Counted from the first letter of the stretch, positions 30,534-40,179 are shown. The stretch: 64,000 nucleotides of DNA from Rhodocyclaceae bacterium (GCA_023150275.1 JAKLLG010000013.1:1-64000), one strand, 5' to 3'. Made by a program: numbers and translations. The notes: a model not told the origin generated them from the letters alone.

Positions 30534-30763
30534 TCAAGATCCTCGGTACCGGCTGCGCCAAATGCCAGCGCCTCGAACAACTGACACGGGAAGTCGTCGC
30601 CGAACTCGGCCTGACGGCCGAATTCGAACATGTGCGTGAAATGGACAAGATCATGGCCTATCCAATCATGAGCACGCCGGCGCTGGTGATCGACGAAGAG
30701 GTCAAGTCCTCGGGGCACATTCCCAGCAAGGACGAGATCGCCGGCTGGCTGAAACAGAACTGA
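30527..30763 (+). CDS. small thioredoxin-like redox-active disulfide protein
   Basis: 78 residues with the thioredoxin fold and a CxxC site near the N-terminus: GTGCAKCQRLEQL (Cys10, Cys13). The cis-Pro segment is MSTPALVIDEEV. This is the TM0996/redox-active disulfide protein 2 family, usually adjacent to DUF318 permeases. It might reduce the permease's CxC cysteines or deliver a thiol-reactive metal(loid). No signal peptide, so cytoplasmic. The start overlaps the permease stop, with AAAGGA upstream. Confidence 0.87.
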   Translation: MLIKILGTGCAKCQRLEQLTREVVAELGLTAEFEHVREMDKIMAYPIMSTPALVIDEEVKSSGHIPSKDEIAGWLKQN

Positions 30764-30786
30764 ACAAAACGCAAAAAGGAAACGCC

Positions 30787-31149
30787 ATGAAAAAACTCGA
30801 AGTGTTCGACCCCGCCATGTGCTGCCCTACTGGCGTCTGCGGCGTCGAGGTCGACCCGGTACTCGCGCAGTTCGCCGCCGACCTGCAGTGGGTCGAGGCG
30901 CAGGGCGTCGCCGTCTCGCGCCACAACCTCGGCCAGGCGCCGCAGGCCTTCGCCGCCAACCCGGCGGTGCTGGAGGAAATGGAGACGGGCATCGACCGCC
31001 TGCCGATCGTCGTCATCGACGGGCAGATCGCCAGCACCGGCCTCTACCCCTCGCGCGCGCAGCTTGCGCAGAAGCTCGGCCTCGCACTCGACGGCACCCC
31101 GGTCCCGGCAAAAAGTGGCGGCTGTTGCGGCCCGAAGGGCTGCTGCTGA
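30787..31149 (+). CDS. arsD: arsenite metallochaperone ArsD
   Basis: 120 residues. The As(III)-binding cysteines Cys12, Cys13 and Cys18 (AMCCPTGVCG) are at exactly the positions known in ArsD. A C-terminal vicinal pair cluster GGCCGPKGCC is also kept. ArsD carries arsenite to the ArsA ATPase and weakly represses the operon. It overlaps arsA by one base (TGATG), as expected for partners made together. Confidence 0.94.
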   Translation: MKKLEVFDPAMCCPTGVCGVEVDPVLAQFAADLQWVEAQGVAVSRHNLGQAPQAFAANPAVLEEMETGIDRLPIVVIDGQIASTGLYPSRAQLAQKLGLALDGTPVPAKSGGCCGPKGCC

Positions 31150-32918
31150 TGCCGCTCGCCGACATTGCCCCCCGCCACCTCTTCTTCACCGGCAAGGGCG
31201 GTGTCGGCAAGACCTCGCTCTCCTGCGCGACCGGACTGGCGCTGGCCGATGCCGGCAAGCGCGTGCTGATCGTCAGCACCGACCCGGCCTCGAACCTCGA
31301 CGAAGTGCTCGCCACGCCGCTCGGCCAAATGCCGACGGCGATCGCCGGTGCGGCGAACCTGTTCGCGCTGAATATCGATCCCGAGGCTGCCGCACGCGAC
31401 TACCGCGAACGCATGGTCGCGCCGTATCGCGGCGTGCTGCCGGCGGCGGCGATCCAGAGCATCGAGGAACAGTTCTCCGGCGCCTGTACGGTCGAGATCG
31501 CCGCCTTCGACGAATTCTCGAAGCTGCTCGGCGATCCGGCGGCCACCGCCGGCTTCGACCACGTCATCTTCGACACCGCACCTACCGGCCACACGCTGCG
31601 CCTGCTGACGCTGCCGTCGGCGTGGAGCGGTTTCATCGCCTCGTCGAGCGGCGGCGCCTCCTGCCTCGGCCCGCTCGCCGGGCTGGAAAAGCAGAAGGCG
31701 CTCTACGCGGCGACGGTCGCCCGCCTGGGGGATGCCGTCGCCACCTGCGTCGTCCTCGTCGCGCGCCCGGATGCCGCCTCGCTGCGCGAAGCCGAACGCA
31801 CGCGCGGCGAACTTGCCGCGCTCGGCATCGCCAACCTGCAACTGGCGATCAACGGCTTCTTCTCGCGCGAGGCGAGCGATGACGGCATCGCCCGCGCCTT
31901 CGCCCGCCGCGCCGAGGAGGCGCTGCTGGCGATGCCGGCCGGACTCGCCGGCCTGCCGCGCCGCGTGATCCCCTTCCTGCCGCGCGGCACGGTCGGGCTG
32001 GAAGCGTTGCGCGCCGTCGCCGATCCGGCGCGTGCCGCCGCACCGCAACAGGTGTCGACGGCCGCCACGCCGCTGCCGCCCGGCCTCGCCCCGCTGATCG
32101 ACGAGATCGCCGCCGCCGGCCACGGCGTCGTCATGACCATGGGCAAGGGCGGCGTCGGCAAGACCACCGTCGCCGCCGCCATCGCCGTCGCGCTCGCCGC
32201 GCGCGGCCATGCCGTGCATCTCTCCACCACCGACCCGGCGGCGCATATCGCGGCAGCGGTCGGCGGCGAGGCAGGGGGCTTGCAGGGCTTGCCGGGACTG
32301 TCGGCAGGCCGCATCGATCCGCAGCAGGAAGTTGCCGATTATTCCGCCGAGGTGCTGGCGAAGGCCGCACCGACGCTCGATGCCGCCGGCCGTGCCCTGC
32401 TTGAGGAAGACCTGCGCTCGCCGTGCACCGAGGAGATCGCCGTCTTCCGCGCTTTTGCGCGCGAGGTCGATCGCGGCCGCGACGGCTTCGTCGTGCTCGA
32501 CACCGCGCCCACCGGCCACACGCTGCTGCTGCTCGATGCCGCCGAGGCCTACCACCGCGAAGTGCTGCGCACGCGCGGCGAAATGCCGGAGGCGGTGAGA
32601 GAGTTGCTGCCGCGCCTGCGCGACCCCGACTACACGAAGGTGCTCGTCGTCACCCTCGCCGAGGCGACGCCGGTGCACGAAGCCGAGCGCCTGCAGGCCG
32701 ACCTCGCCCGCGCCGGCATCCGCCCCTTCGCCTGGGTGATCGGGCAGAGCCTGCTGGCGAGCGGCACGCACGACCCGCGGCTGGCACTGCGCGGCGAGTG
32801 CGAGATTCCCTTCATCCGCCGCGTCGCCGACGAACTGGCCCCGCGCTGCGCGCTGCTGCCGTGGCGGAGCGAGGCGCCGGAGGGTGTTGCAGGATTGCGC
32901 GGCTTGCTGGATGCCTGA
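31149..32918 (+). CDS. arsA: arsenite-stimulated pump ATPase ArsA
   Basis: 589 residues, a two-lobed ATPase with P-loops GKGGVGKT at 15-22 and 332-339. The signature DTAPTGHTL occurs in both halves. The metalloid-site cysteines known from ArsA are recognisable: one in FSGACTVEIA, one in GGASCLGPL and one in RSPCTEEIAV. It supplies ATP energy to the membrane arsenite carrier. The usual partner is ArsB. Here the carrier is Acr3, a combination found in a minority of operons. It is the last gene of the operon. Confidence 0.94.
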   Translation: MPLADIAPRHLFFTGKGGVGKTSLSCATGLALADAGKRVLIVSTDPASNLDEVLATPLGQMPTAIAGAANLFALNIDPEAAARDYRERMVAPYRGVLPAAAIQSIEEQFSGACTVEIAAFDEFSKLLGDPAATAGFDHVIFDTAPTGHTLRLLTLPSAWSGFIASSSGGASCLGPLAGLEKQKALYAATVARLGDAVATCVVLVARPDAASLREAERTRGELAALGIANLQLAINGFFSREASDDGIARAFARRAEEALLAMPAGLAGLPRRVIPFLPRGTVGLEALRAVADPARAAAPQQVSTAATPLPPGLAPLIDEIAAAGHGVVMTMGKGGVGKTTVAAAIAVALAARGHAVHLSTTDPAAHIAAAVGGEAGGLQGLPGLSAGRIDPQQEVADYSAEVLAKAAPTLDAAGRALLEEDLRSPCTEEIAVFRAFAREVDRGRDGFVVLDTAPTGHTLLLLDAAEAYHREVLRTRGEMPEAVRELLPRLRDPDYTKVLVVTLAEATPVHEAERLQADLARAGIRPFAWVIGQSLLASGTHDPRLALRGECEIPFIRRVADELAPRCALLPWRSEAPEGVAGLRGLLDA

Positions 32919-33053
32919 TCGACCGCACTGCTACCCACATTGTTCGAAGCAACAAACGCCCGCCTTTGTCGCCCGGCGAACGCGCAGGCATTGCATGCCC
33001 GCGAAGCAACACCTGCCGGGAATCTGCCACGACCTGCGTTTTCCGTTATGTCG

Positions 33054-33605
33054 TCAAACCGGCGACAGCACGGCGACCACCCGCCCCGGTTCGATGCGCA
33101 CCGATTTGAGCAGCCAGCGCGCGGCGACCTCCTGCGGACTGCCGTTCTCGCGCAGCACATAAACCGGCTTGCTGCGAAAGTACGAGGCGATCAATTGAGA
33201 GGCGGCCTCGCGCACGGCGGGGTTGGCTTCATGGCGGAGTGCGGGGGTGGTCAGCGAATCGATGACCGGGTTCTCCAGGTAGAAGGCCTTGCGCTGATTG
33301 TCGTAGCGGATGCCGGCGCGGCCGCTGGCTTCGATGCGGATCGGCTTTCTGCCCGGCCATTCGACCTCCATGCCGGTTTCGATTCGGGCGCGGCCGTCGC
33401 TGCCGTCGAGCAGGATGCGCGGCGGTTCGTCGAGCGCGACAGAAAGCAGTCCGCCGTAGGACAATTGCAGCGGCTTGGCCTTGGCCAGCGCCGAGGCGAT
33501 ATCCGCTTCGGAGAAAGCGACTTCCCGCTCGAAGAGGCCGGCCCCCGAGGCCGTGCCGCCGAACAGCAGGGTGACGAAAAACAACAGGGTGCCAACGATG
33601 CGCAT
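33054..33605 (-). CDS. exported DUF1439-like protein
   Basis: 183 residues with a Sec signal peptide (MRIVGTLLFFVTLLFGGTASG, cleavage near residue 20) but no lipobox Cys. The mature part is beta-rich, with LLSVALDEPPRILLDGSDGRARIETG and a C-terminal helix region, resembling the DUF1439/YceB family of periplasmic proteins of unknown role. It is convergent with arsA and divergent from the spermidine-synthase-like gene, so probably monocistronic. Confidence 0.65.
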   Translation of the reverse strand: MRIVGTLLFFVTLLFGGTASGAGLFEREVAFSEADIASALAKAKPLQLSYGGLLSVALDEPPRILLDGSDGRARIETGMEVEWPGRKPIRIEASGRAGIRYDNQRKAFYLENPVIDSLTTPALRHEANPAVREAASQLIASYFRSKPVYVLRENGSPQEVAARWLLKSVRIEPGRVVAVLSPV

Positions 33606-33676
33606 GAAATTCTCCGGGCGATATGGCGCGATTGTGCCCGATGTCGGCCGATTTGCCGGATTTGCCCACTAGCACG

Positions 33677-34591
33677 ATGAAGACAAGCCACAATGGCCGC
33701 TGGCTCGAAATATCGAGCCCGTTCGAAACCGAGTGCGGCAAGCTGCTGCTGCTCGAACCGCCGCCGACGCCGGGCGCGCTGAACGCCCTGCGTGCCCGCC
33801 TGCTGGACAAAAGCTACGACAAGCCCTTCGTCGTCGACGACGGCCAGCTGCGCTACCTCTACTTCAGCGTGCAGCTCATGCAGAGCGCCATGCGCCTCTC
33901 CGCGCCGGACGAACTGGCCCTGCGCTACACGCAGAAGATGATGGCCTTTCTGCTCTTCCAACCGCGCCCGGCGCGCATTGTCCTGATCGGCCTCGGTGGC
34001 GGCTCGCTGCTCAAATTCTGTCACCGCCAACTGCCGGCGGCGCACTTTACCGCGGTCGAGATCAACCCGCAGGTGATTGCCTTCGGCGAAGCGTTCCTGC
34101 TGCCGCCGCCGGGGCCGATGCTGCAGATTCTGCAGGCCGACGGCGCGGACTATGTGGCCGGGACCGAGCCGGGGATCGACGCCCTGCTGATCGACGCCTT
34201 CGACGAGCACGGCTTCGCCCCCGCACTCAACTCCCGGGAATTTCTGCAAGCGGCGTGGGACAAGCTGTCGGCCAAGGGCGTGCTGGTCGTCAACCTCGCC
34301 GGCGAGCGCGACAGCTACGCCGGCCTGGTCGCCGAGGCGATGCGCGTCTTCGACGATCAGGTGCTGATCATTCCCGTTCCGGACGACGGCAACCACGTGC
34401 TGCTGGCCTTCCGCGAACGCCATTTCGCGCCGCGCTGGCGCTGGCTGCACAGCCACGCCAGGGAGCTGCGGGCACGATACGGGCTCGATTTCCCCGACTT
34501 CGTGCGCAAGATGGAACGCGCTGCGCGGCAAGGGCTGTCGCGCGACATCGGCCTCGGCCGGCCGGGGCTTGTCCGTGCGGTGAAAGTGTAG
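33677..34591 (+). CDS. spermidine synthase-like methyltransferase-fold protein
   Basis: 304 residues. The central part has a SAM/dcSAM-binding Rossmann fold: VLIGLGGGSLLKF, then FTAVEINPQVIAFGE and LQILQADGADYV, LLIDAFDEHG. These match the polyamine aminopropyltransferase (SpeE) family. The short N-terminal domain and the lack of neighbouring SpeD mean polyamine synthesis is not assured. Many bacterial members are uncharacterised. ATG 33677 was chosen because upstream in-frame codons would overlap the neighbouring divergent promoter region. Confidence 0.75.
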   Translation: MKTSHNGRWLEISSPFETECGKLLLLEPPPTPGALNALRARLLDKSYDKPFVVDDGQLRYLYFSVQLMQSAMRLSAPDELALRYTQKMMAFLLFQPRPARIVLIGLGGGSLLKFCHRQLPAAHFTAVEINPQVIAFGEAFLLPPPGPMLQILQADGADYVAGTEPGIDALLIDAFDEHGFAPALNSREFLQAAWDKLSAKGVLVVNLAGERDSYAGLVAEAMRVFDDQVLIIPVPDDGNHVLLAFRERHFAPRWRWLHSHARELRARYGLDFPDFVRKMERAARQGLSRDIGLGRPGLVRAVKV

Positions 34592-34730
34592 CGCCCGTCG
34601 CGCGGCTGCCCCGCACGCTCCGCAGGCCGCATCACGGGGCGCCTTTGTGACAGCCTGAAATACTTCTGTAACGCCCAGCGTCGAAAATGCCTCGCTGTCT
34701 GTCGATTTCCAACCGATGCGAGGAGCCTCC

Positions 34731-34961
34731 ATGCGTTATCTGATCATTGCCGCTGCCACCCTTTCCCTTGCCGCCTGCGCCACGCAGGAACCGGTGAAGA
34801 CGGCCGAAACCAAACCCGCCGCCAAGGCCCCGCAGTGCTGGTCCGGCGACCACGGCAAATTTTTCGACGTGGGCGCAAAGACAGCGATTTCCGGCGTCGA
34901 TGTCACCTGCGAAAAAACGGCCGACGGCAAGAACACCCAGTGGATGGGCAAGAAGCACTGA
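34731..34961 (+). CDS. small putative lipoprotein
   Basis: 76 residues. A lipoprotein signal peptide is seen: MRYLIIAAATLSLAAC, with the lipobox LAAC and modified Cys16. A Lys/Ala/Pro linker is followed by a short globular part with two cysteines (APQCWSGDHGKFF and VDVTCEK) that could form a disulfide. The RBS GAGGAG lies shortly before ATG 34731. No family is recognised. Confidence 0.7.
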   Translation: MRYLIIAAATLSLAACATQEPVKTAETKPAAKAPQCWSGDHGKFFDVGAKTAISGVDVTCEKTADGKNTQWMGKKH

Positions 34962-35021
34962 TCGCCGCGCCCCCCGACCCCAACGGCGTGCAGGCCGCCC
35001 TCACGAGGGCGGCTTGTTCGT

Positions 35022-37280
35022 TTACGGTGCCAGGTCGTTCGGTTCGGTGAAGAAAACAACGCGGCTGCGGCCGGCCTGCTTGGCGGAGTACATCGCCTGG
35101 TCGGCCTTGCGCACCAGTTCGTCGGCATCGCGGCCGTCGACCGGAAAGAGCGCGACGCCGATGCTTGCCGACAGGTTGGCGTCGATCCCCTCGGCAATGG
35201 CGAATGGCGAGGCAAGCGCCGCGATGATCCGGCGCAGCACCGCGCGGCACTCGGTGACGGTTTCGAGATCGACGAGCAAAAGCACAAACTCGTCGCCGCC
35301 CAGTCGAGCCACCGTATCCTCGACACGGATCGGCCCTTCCATGCGCCGCGCCGCCTCGACCAGCACGCGGTCGCCGGCCTCGTGGCCGTGCGAGTCGTTC
35401 ACCGGCTTGAAGTTGTCGAGATCGAGGTAACAGACGGCGAGCATCTTGCCGTTGCGCGTGCTGCGCGCAATGGCGCGCTCCATGCGGTCGTTGAGCAGGC
35501 GCCGGTTGGGCAGCCCGGTCAGGGTGTCGAAATGCGCGATGCGCGCCAGTTGTTCCTCGTGGATCTGGTGCGCGGTGAGATCGTTGAACACGATCAGGCA
35601 GCGCGCACCCTGCTGCGAAAAGTGAATCTCCATCGCCCGCCGCGCGCCGTCGCGGGCGTGCATTTCGGCCGGGAAGGGCTGTTCGAACGAATGGCGGCCG
35701 GCCGCACGCATCCGTTCCAATGCCTCATTCCAGCGGCCAAGCAGTTCGTGCCGCGCGCTGGCATCGGCAAGGCTGCGGGCCCACAGCGCCGGCAGACTGG
35801 GGATGTCGGCCGGATCGTGACCGAAGCTCGCGGCGAAACTCGCATTCACCATCAGCACGCGCGCCTCCGGTGGCGGGGTGGTGACGAGCATCGGCAGGGG
35901 CGAGGTGTCGACGAGGGCGCGCAGCTGCGCCTCGTTGTCGCGCAGCGCTTGCTCGGCGCGCTTGCGCTCGGTGATATCGACAAAGCTGCCGCGCACCAGA
36001 TGGCGGCCATCTTCCGAGATGTCGTCGATGCGCACCTCGGCGATCAGCTGCTCGCCGGAAGGCCGCTGCACCATCCGCTCGACCACTACCGATTCGCCGG
36101 CCAGCGCGCGTTCCTGCGCGATGCGCACGCTCTCGCCGGCGGCGAGACCATCCGGTTGTTGCGGCGCGTAGAGGCGCTCGATGCCGCCACTGAGCAGATC
36201 CTCGCGGCTGCGGCCGAACAGCGCCTCGGCCCGCGGGTTGGCGTCGATGATGCGTTGCGTACCGGCATCCGCCAGCAGGATTGCGTCGGGGGCGTGTTCG
36301 ATCAGCTTGCGGAAGCGGCGCTCGCTGCGCATGAGCCATTCACGGGCGAGGCGCTCCGCGGTGAGCAGGCGGTAGGTAATGAGCAAGGTGGCCAGCGTGA
36401 CAGCCAGCGCCAGCAGCGCCGTTTGAATCTGGGTCTTCAGCCAGCCGGCGAGCGCGTCGTCGAGCGTGGCGGTGACGGCGACGATCACCGGATACTGCTT
36501 CATGCGCGCGTGGCCGACCAGGCGTTCGACGCCGTCGTAGGCGCCGATGATGCGGTACATGCCGCGTGGTTTGGCGGCAAGGTGTTCGATGAAGTCGGGC
36601 GCCCGCGCGATCGATTTGCCGAAATAGGCCTCGCCGCCCGGGGCGCGCAGCAGCGTGACGCCGTTCATCTTGATCAGCGTGATCGAGCCGTTCGGCTTCA
36701 TGCGCTGCGCCTCGAAGGGCGGCACGATGCGGTCGAGCTGGATGCCGGCGGAGAGCATCGCGAAATCGCTTCCGGCCGCGACGGGGTAGGTGACCGGCAC
36801 CACCCAGCCACCGTGGACCAGGCTCTTGACCGGATCGCTGATGAACAGCCCGCGCGTGTCCGGGTTCAGCTGGACGCGGAAGTGTTCGCGCGCCGAGAAG
36901 TTGGTGACTGGCTGACGCGAGCGTGCCGGTATCCGGTGGGCGCCGCCCTGCGTGTCGACGGCCCACAGTTCGATGGCGTCATCCGAGAGGCGCTTGAGGT
37001 TGGTGGCGAGTTCGATGAAGGCCGGCGCTTCGCCCGGGTAGGCCTTGGGGTGATCCTCGATCCAGCGTGCTGCGGCGATGAGGTTCGCCTCGGTAAGCTT
37101 GAACAGGCGCAATGTCTGCTCCTCGACCGCGACGACGAGGCGCTCCAGTTCCACTTCCTTGGCGGCGATGGCCTGCTGGCGGCTGCTGTGCGCCTGATAG
37201 CCGGCGATCCCCCAGAGCAGCGCGAGCAGCGAGCCGACGAGCAGCGCGATCCCCGGATGATGGCGGTAGATCGCGAACAT
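35022..37280 (-). CDS. membrane diguanylate cyclase with sensor, PAS and GGDEF domains
   Basis: 752 residues. N-terminal membrane helix (about 10-30), a periplasmic dCache-type sensor domain (about 45-280), a second helix (about 285-310), two PAS domains (about 325-445 and 450-575) and a GGDEF domain with an intact GGDEF at 661-665. No EAL domain is present, so it is expected to make c-di-GMP in response to an external small molecule. The PAS/PAC joint DITERKRAEQAL is clear. It is downstream of the SPFH and small membrane genes on the same strand. Confidence 0.9.
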   Translation of the reverse strand: MFAIYRHHPGIALLVGSLLALLWGIAGYQAHSSRQQAIAAKEVELERLVVAVEEQTLRLFKLTEANLIAAARWIEDHPKAYPGEAPAFIELATNLKRLSDDAIELWAVDTQGGAHRIPARSRQPVTNFSAREHFRVQLNPDTRGLFISDPVKSLVHGGWVVPVTYPVAAGSDFAMLSAGIQLDRIVPPFEAQRMKPNGSITLIKMNGVTLLRAPGGEAYFGKSIARAPDFIEHLAAKPRGMYRIIGAYDGVERLVGHARMKQYPVIVAVTATLDDALAGWLKTQIQTALLALAVTLATLLITYRLLTAERLAREWLMRSERRFRKLIEHAPDAILLADAGTQRIIDANPRAEALFGRSREDLLSGGIERLYAPQQPDGLAAGESVRIAQERALAGESVVVERMVQRPSGEQLIAEVRIDDISEDGRHLVRGSFVDITERKRAEQALRDNEAQLRALVDTSPLPMLVTTPPPEARVLMVNASFAASFGHDPADIPSLPALWARSLADASARHELLGRWNEALERMRAAGRHSFEQPFPAEMHARDGARRAMEIHFSQQGARCLIVFNDLTAHQIHEEQLARIAHFDTLTGLPNRRLLNDRMERAIARSTRNGKMLAVCYLDLDNFKPVNDSHGHEAGDRVLVEAARRMEGPIRVEDTVARLGGDEFVLLLVDLETVTECRAVLRRIIAALASPFAIAEGIDANLSASIGVALFPVDGRDADELVRKADQAMYSAKQAGRSRVVFFTEPNDLAP

Positions 37281-37305
37281 GGCCCGGCGGTGCTCCGTCA
37301 GTGCG

Positions 37306-37533
37306 CTAGCGCTGTGGATTCCGGCGCACGGCGCCTAGCAGCATTGCCACTGCCCACAGTTCGAGAACGACGCCAACGACGATGCAGGTGATGGCGATCG
37401 GCCGCTCGGCGAGCAGGGCCGAAACCTGCGGCGCGAAGAAGCCGACGATGCCGGCGGCGAGGAACAGCGAGGACGTGATCGAGGCAACGAAGAACAGCGG
37501 CGGCAGCTTCACGGATTTGTTTGCCGGGTGCAT
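37306..37533 (-). CDS. small two-helix membrane protein
   Basis: 75 residues with two hydrophobic segments (about 11-33 and 44-66) and a basic tail (RRNPQR). It starts 3 bases after the SPFH gene stop and ends 25 bases before the GGDEF gene. The adjacency suggests it is co-expressed with the SPFH protein and possibly its partner. No family recognised. Confidence 0.65.
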   Translation of the reverse strand: MHPANKSVKLPPLFFVASITSSLFLAAGIVGFFAPQVSALLAERPIAITCIVVGVVLELWAVAMLLGAVRRNPQR

Positions 37534-37536
37534 CGC

Positions 37537-38430
37537 CTACTCCCTGCCCACGGAAAGCACCGGCTGCGTTTCGCTGTCGGAAACGAGCACGGTCATCAGG
37601 TTGGTGACGAGGCGGATGCGGTCGGCGTCCGAAAGCTTCACCACGCCCTCGGCCTCCAGCTGATCGATGCCCAGCCGCACCATGCTCACCGCGCCATCGA
37701 CGATATGCTTGCGCGCGGCCACCACCGCCTCGGCCTGTTGCCGGCGCAGCATCGCGCTGGCAATCTCGGGCGCGTAGGCCAGATGCGAGATGCGCGCCTC
37801 GACGATTTCCAGCCCGGCGAGCGCCACGTGTTCCTGAATGGTCGTTGCCAGCAGTTCGGCCACCGTGTCCATGTCGCCGCGCAGCGAGTTCCTGCCATGC
37901 TCGTCGCCGTCGTACCAGCGCGCGCTGACCACGGCACGCACCGCCGATTCACTCTGGATGACGATGTAGGTGTTGTAATCCTCGACATCGAAGCTGGCGC
38001 GCGCGGTATCGGCCACGCGCCAGACGACGACGGCGGCCACCTCGACCGGATTGCCGGCGCGGTCGTTCACCTTCAGCGTCGGCGTGTTCAGGTTGTTGGC
38101 GCGCAGCGAGATCTTCTGCCGCGCGTAGAAGGGATTGACCCAGTAGAAGCCGTCGTCGCGGCGTGTGCCGGCGTAGCGGCCGAAGAAGGTAAAGACGGCG
38201 GCGATGTTCGGCTGCAGGATGCCGAAGCCCTTGGCGAGAAAGATCAGGAACGGCACCGCCAGGATGTGCAGCACCGAGAGCCTTTGCGGAAAGGGCAGGT
38301 TGACGCCGAGGTTCCAGGCCAGCAAGCCGACGATCGGCCAGGCGGCCCAGACCAGCAGAACGAACCACACGGGAAGGGCAAGCCAGCCGGAAATGCTGGT
38401 TGCCGCGCGCTCATCGGACATTTGCTGCAT
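37537..38430 (-). CDS. SPFH/prohibitin-domain membrane protein
   Basis: 297 residues. Two N-terminal membrane helices (about 20-42 and 52-70) precede an SPFH domain (about 75-250, with FGRYAGTRRDDGFYWVNPF and LRGDMDTVAELLATTIQEH). The end is a helix with RRQQAEAVVAARKHIVDGA. SPFH proteins oligomerise in membrane microdomains, and several partner with NfeD-like proteins. Here the neighbour is instead a small two-helix protein. The role is not specified by sequence. Confidence 0.85.
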   Translation of the reverse strand: MQQMSDERAATSISGWLALPVWFVLLVWAAWPIVGLLAWNLGVNLPFPQRLSVLHILAVPFLIFLAKGFGILQPNIAAVFTFFGRYAGTRRDDGFYWVNPFYARQKISLRANNLNTPTLKVNDRAGNPVEVAAVVVWRVADTARASFDVEDYNTYIVIQSESAVRAVVSARWYDGDEHGRNSLRGDMDTVAELLATTIQEHVALAGLEIVEARISHLAYAPEIASAMLRRQQAEAVVAARKHIVDGAVSMVRLGIDQLEAEGVVKLSDADRIRLVTNLMTVLVSDSETQPVLSVGRE

Positions 38431-38536
38431 CGCGGTCTCCTGGGGCGGATGTCAATGCCATTCTAGCGCCGCAATGCGGCGGCGGACACGTGAATGAGGC
38501 ATAATAAGCATTTGCTAATACACGAAATTTCCTGCC

Positions 38537-39628
38537 ATGAGCGCCCCGTCCGCCCCGTCAGTTTCTCCCGACCCCGCTGCACCGCACGCGGGTTTTCCCG
38601 GTTTTGCCGAAATCGCGAAGAGCTTCGCGCCCGGCTGGTTCGCGGCGGTCATGGGCGGCGGCGTGCTGGCGCTGACCACGCACTCGCTCTCCGGCCGCTG
38701 GCCGTCGCTGGCGCCGGTGGCCACCGGGCTGCACTGGCTCAATGTCACGCTGTTCTGCCTGCTTGCCGTGCCCTGGCTGACGCGCTGGCTGCGTTTTCGC
38801 GAAGCGGCGCTGGCAACGCTCCGTCATCCGGTGCAGGCGAGCTTCTACCCCACCTTCGCCATTGCCATGCTGGTCGTTGCCGCGCAGTTCCTCGCCATCG
38901 GCGGTGGCGCCGCGCTGGCGCTCGGCTTCTGGTGGGCGGGGGCCGCGCTCGTCTTCGTCTTCAGTTTCGCCGTGCTCTTCCACATGTTCCGCGGCGAGCA
39001 TGTCGGCCTCGAACATGTGACGCCGGCCAAGTTCATCCCGGCGGTGGGCCTTGTTGTCATCCCGGTGGCCGGCGGGCCGCTGCTCGAACTGCAGCAGGGT
39101 GCCGTGCGCGAGGTGGCGCTGCTCGTCAATCTGCTCGGCCTCGGTGCCGGCACCATGATGTACGTTGGCCTGCTTGGCCTCACACTGCAGCGGAAACTGC
39201 TCGCCAAGCCAGCCGTCGGCATCCTGACTCCGACGGCGTGGATTCACCTGGCACCGCTTGGCGTCATCCCGGTGAGCCTGCTCAATGTGCTTGATCAGTT
39301 GCCCTTTGCCGTCGCGCGCGAGCCCTTCATTTTCATTTCGCTCTTTCTGTGGAGCTTCGGCGTCTGGTGGCTGGTGATGGCGAGCCTGCTCACCCTCGCG
39401 GCGCGCCGCGCCGGGCAACTGCCGTTCGCGCTCTCGTGGTGGGGCTTCATTTTCCCGCTTGGCTCCTTCGTCGCCGCCAGCCTGCGCCTCGCGCCGCTCT
39501 CCGGCATTGGCGCGGTCGATACCATCGGGGTCGTCTGCTGGGTGCTGCTGCTCGCGATGTGGAGCCTGACGATGACGCGCACGCTGCGCGGCGTCGCTTC
39601 CGGCGCGATCTTCCGGCCGCATCCCTGA
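38537..39628 (+). CDS. TehA/SLAC1-family anion channel or dicarboxylate transporter
   Basis: 363 residues with ten hydrophobic helices and family features such as FAPGWFAAVMGGGVLAL in helix 1 and the central FIPAVGLVVIPVAGGPLL. The TDT family includes TehA (tellurite resistance) and SLAC1-like anion channels. The substrate cannot be assigned. It is divergent from the SPFH gene across 106 bases that contain an AT-rich stretch (about 38498-38522) suited to a promoter. Confidence 0.82.
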   Translation: MSAPSAPSVSPDPAAPHAGFPGFAEIAKSFAPGWFAAVMGGGVLALTTHSLSGRWPSLAPVATGLHWLNVTLFCLLAVPWLTRWLRFREAALATLRHPVQASFYPTFAIAMLVVAAQFLAIGGGAALALGFWWAGAALVFVFSFAVLFHMFRGEHVGLEHVTPAKFIPAVGLVVIPVAGGPLLELQQGAVREVALLVNLLGLGAGTMMYVGLLGLTLQRKLLAKPAVGILTPTAWIHLAPLGVIPVSLLNVLDQLPFAVAREPFIFISLFLWSFGVWWLVMASLLTLAARRAGQLPFALSWWGFIFPLGSFVAASLRLAPLSGIGAVDTIGVVCWVLLLAMWSLTMTRTLRGVASGAIFRPHP

Positions 39629-39722
39629 ATAAGCACGGAACCGGCATAGAATCTCGCACGGAGCGGTCGCCGGGGCATCCATCGGCTACGTGCGGCCGAT
39701 TAGGAATCTGCGGAGGTTTTCC

Positions 39723-40175
39723 ATGCGTGTCGTCATCCAGCGCGTCAGTGAGGCGCGCGTCAGCGTGGCCGGCGAGGTGGCCGGCGAGATTGGCCACGGG
39801 CTCTTGGTGCTCGCCGGTTTCTGTGCCGACGAGAGCGAGGCCGACCTCGACTGGATGGCGCAGAAGATCGTCAAGCTGCGTATCTTCCCCGACGCCGAGG
39901 GCGTCATGAACCTCGACGTGCAGCAGGCCGGCGGGCGCATTCTCGCCGTTTCGCAATTCACGCTCTTCGCCTCGACGAAGAAGGGCAACCGGCCCTCGTG
40001 GAGCCGCGCCGCGCGCGGCGAGGTGTCGCAGCCGCTGTTCGAACGCTTCGTGCAGAAGCTGGCCACCGCGCACGGCCGGCCGGTGGCGACCGGCGTCTTC
40101 GGCGCCGACATGCAGGTGGCGCTGGTCAATGACGGCCCGGTGACGATCGTCATCGATTCGCAGCAACCGGAGTAG
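39723..40175 (+). CDS. dtd: D-aminoacyl-tRNA deacylase
   Basis: 150 residues, the full length of Dtd. The two active-site motifs are present: SQFTLFA and the C-terminal GPVTI (in [10 protein letters not shown]). It removes D-amino acids wrongly attached to tRNA and is cytoplasmic. ATG 39723 begins the conserved MRVVIQRV. The next gene starts 4 bases after its stop, so the P-type ATPase may be co-transcribed. Confidence 0.95.
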   Translation: MRVVIQRVSEARVSVAGEVAGEIGHGLLVLAGFCADESEADLDWMAQKIVKLRIFPDAEGVMNLDVQQAGGRILAVSQFTLFASTKKGNRPSWSRAARGEVSQPLFERFVQKLATAHGRPVATGVFGADMQVALVNDGPVTIVIDSQQPE

Positions 40176-40179
40176 CGCG

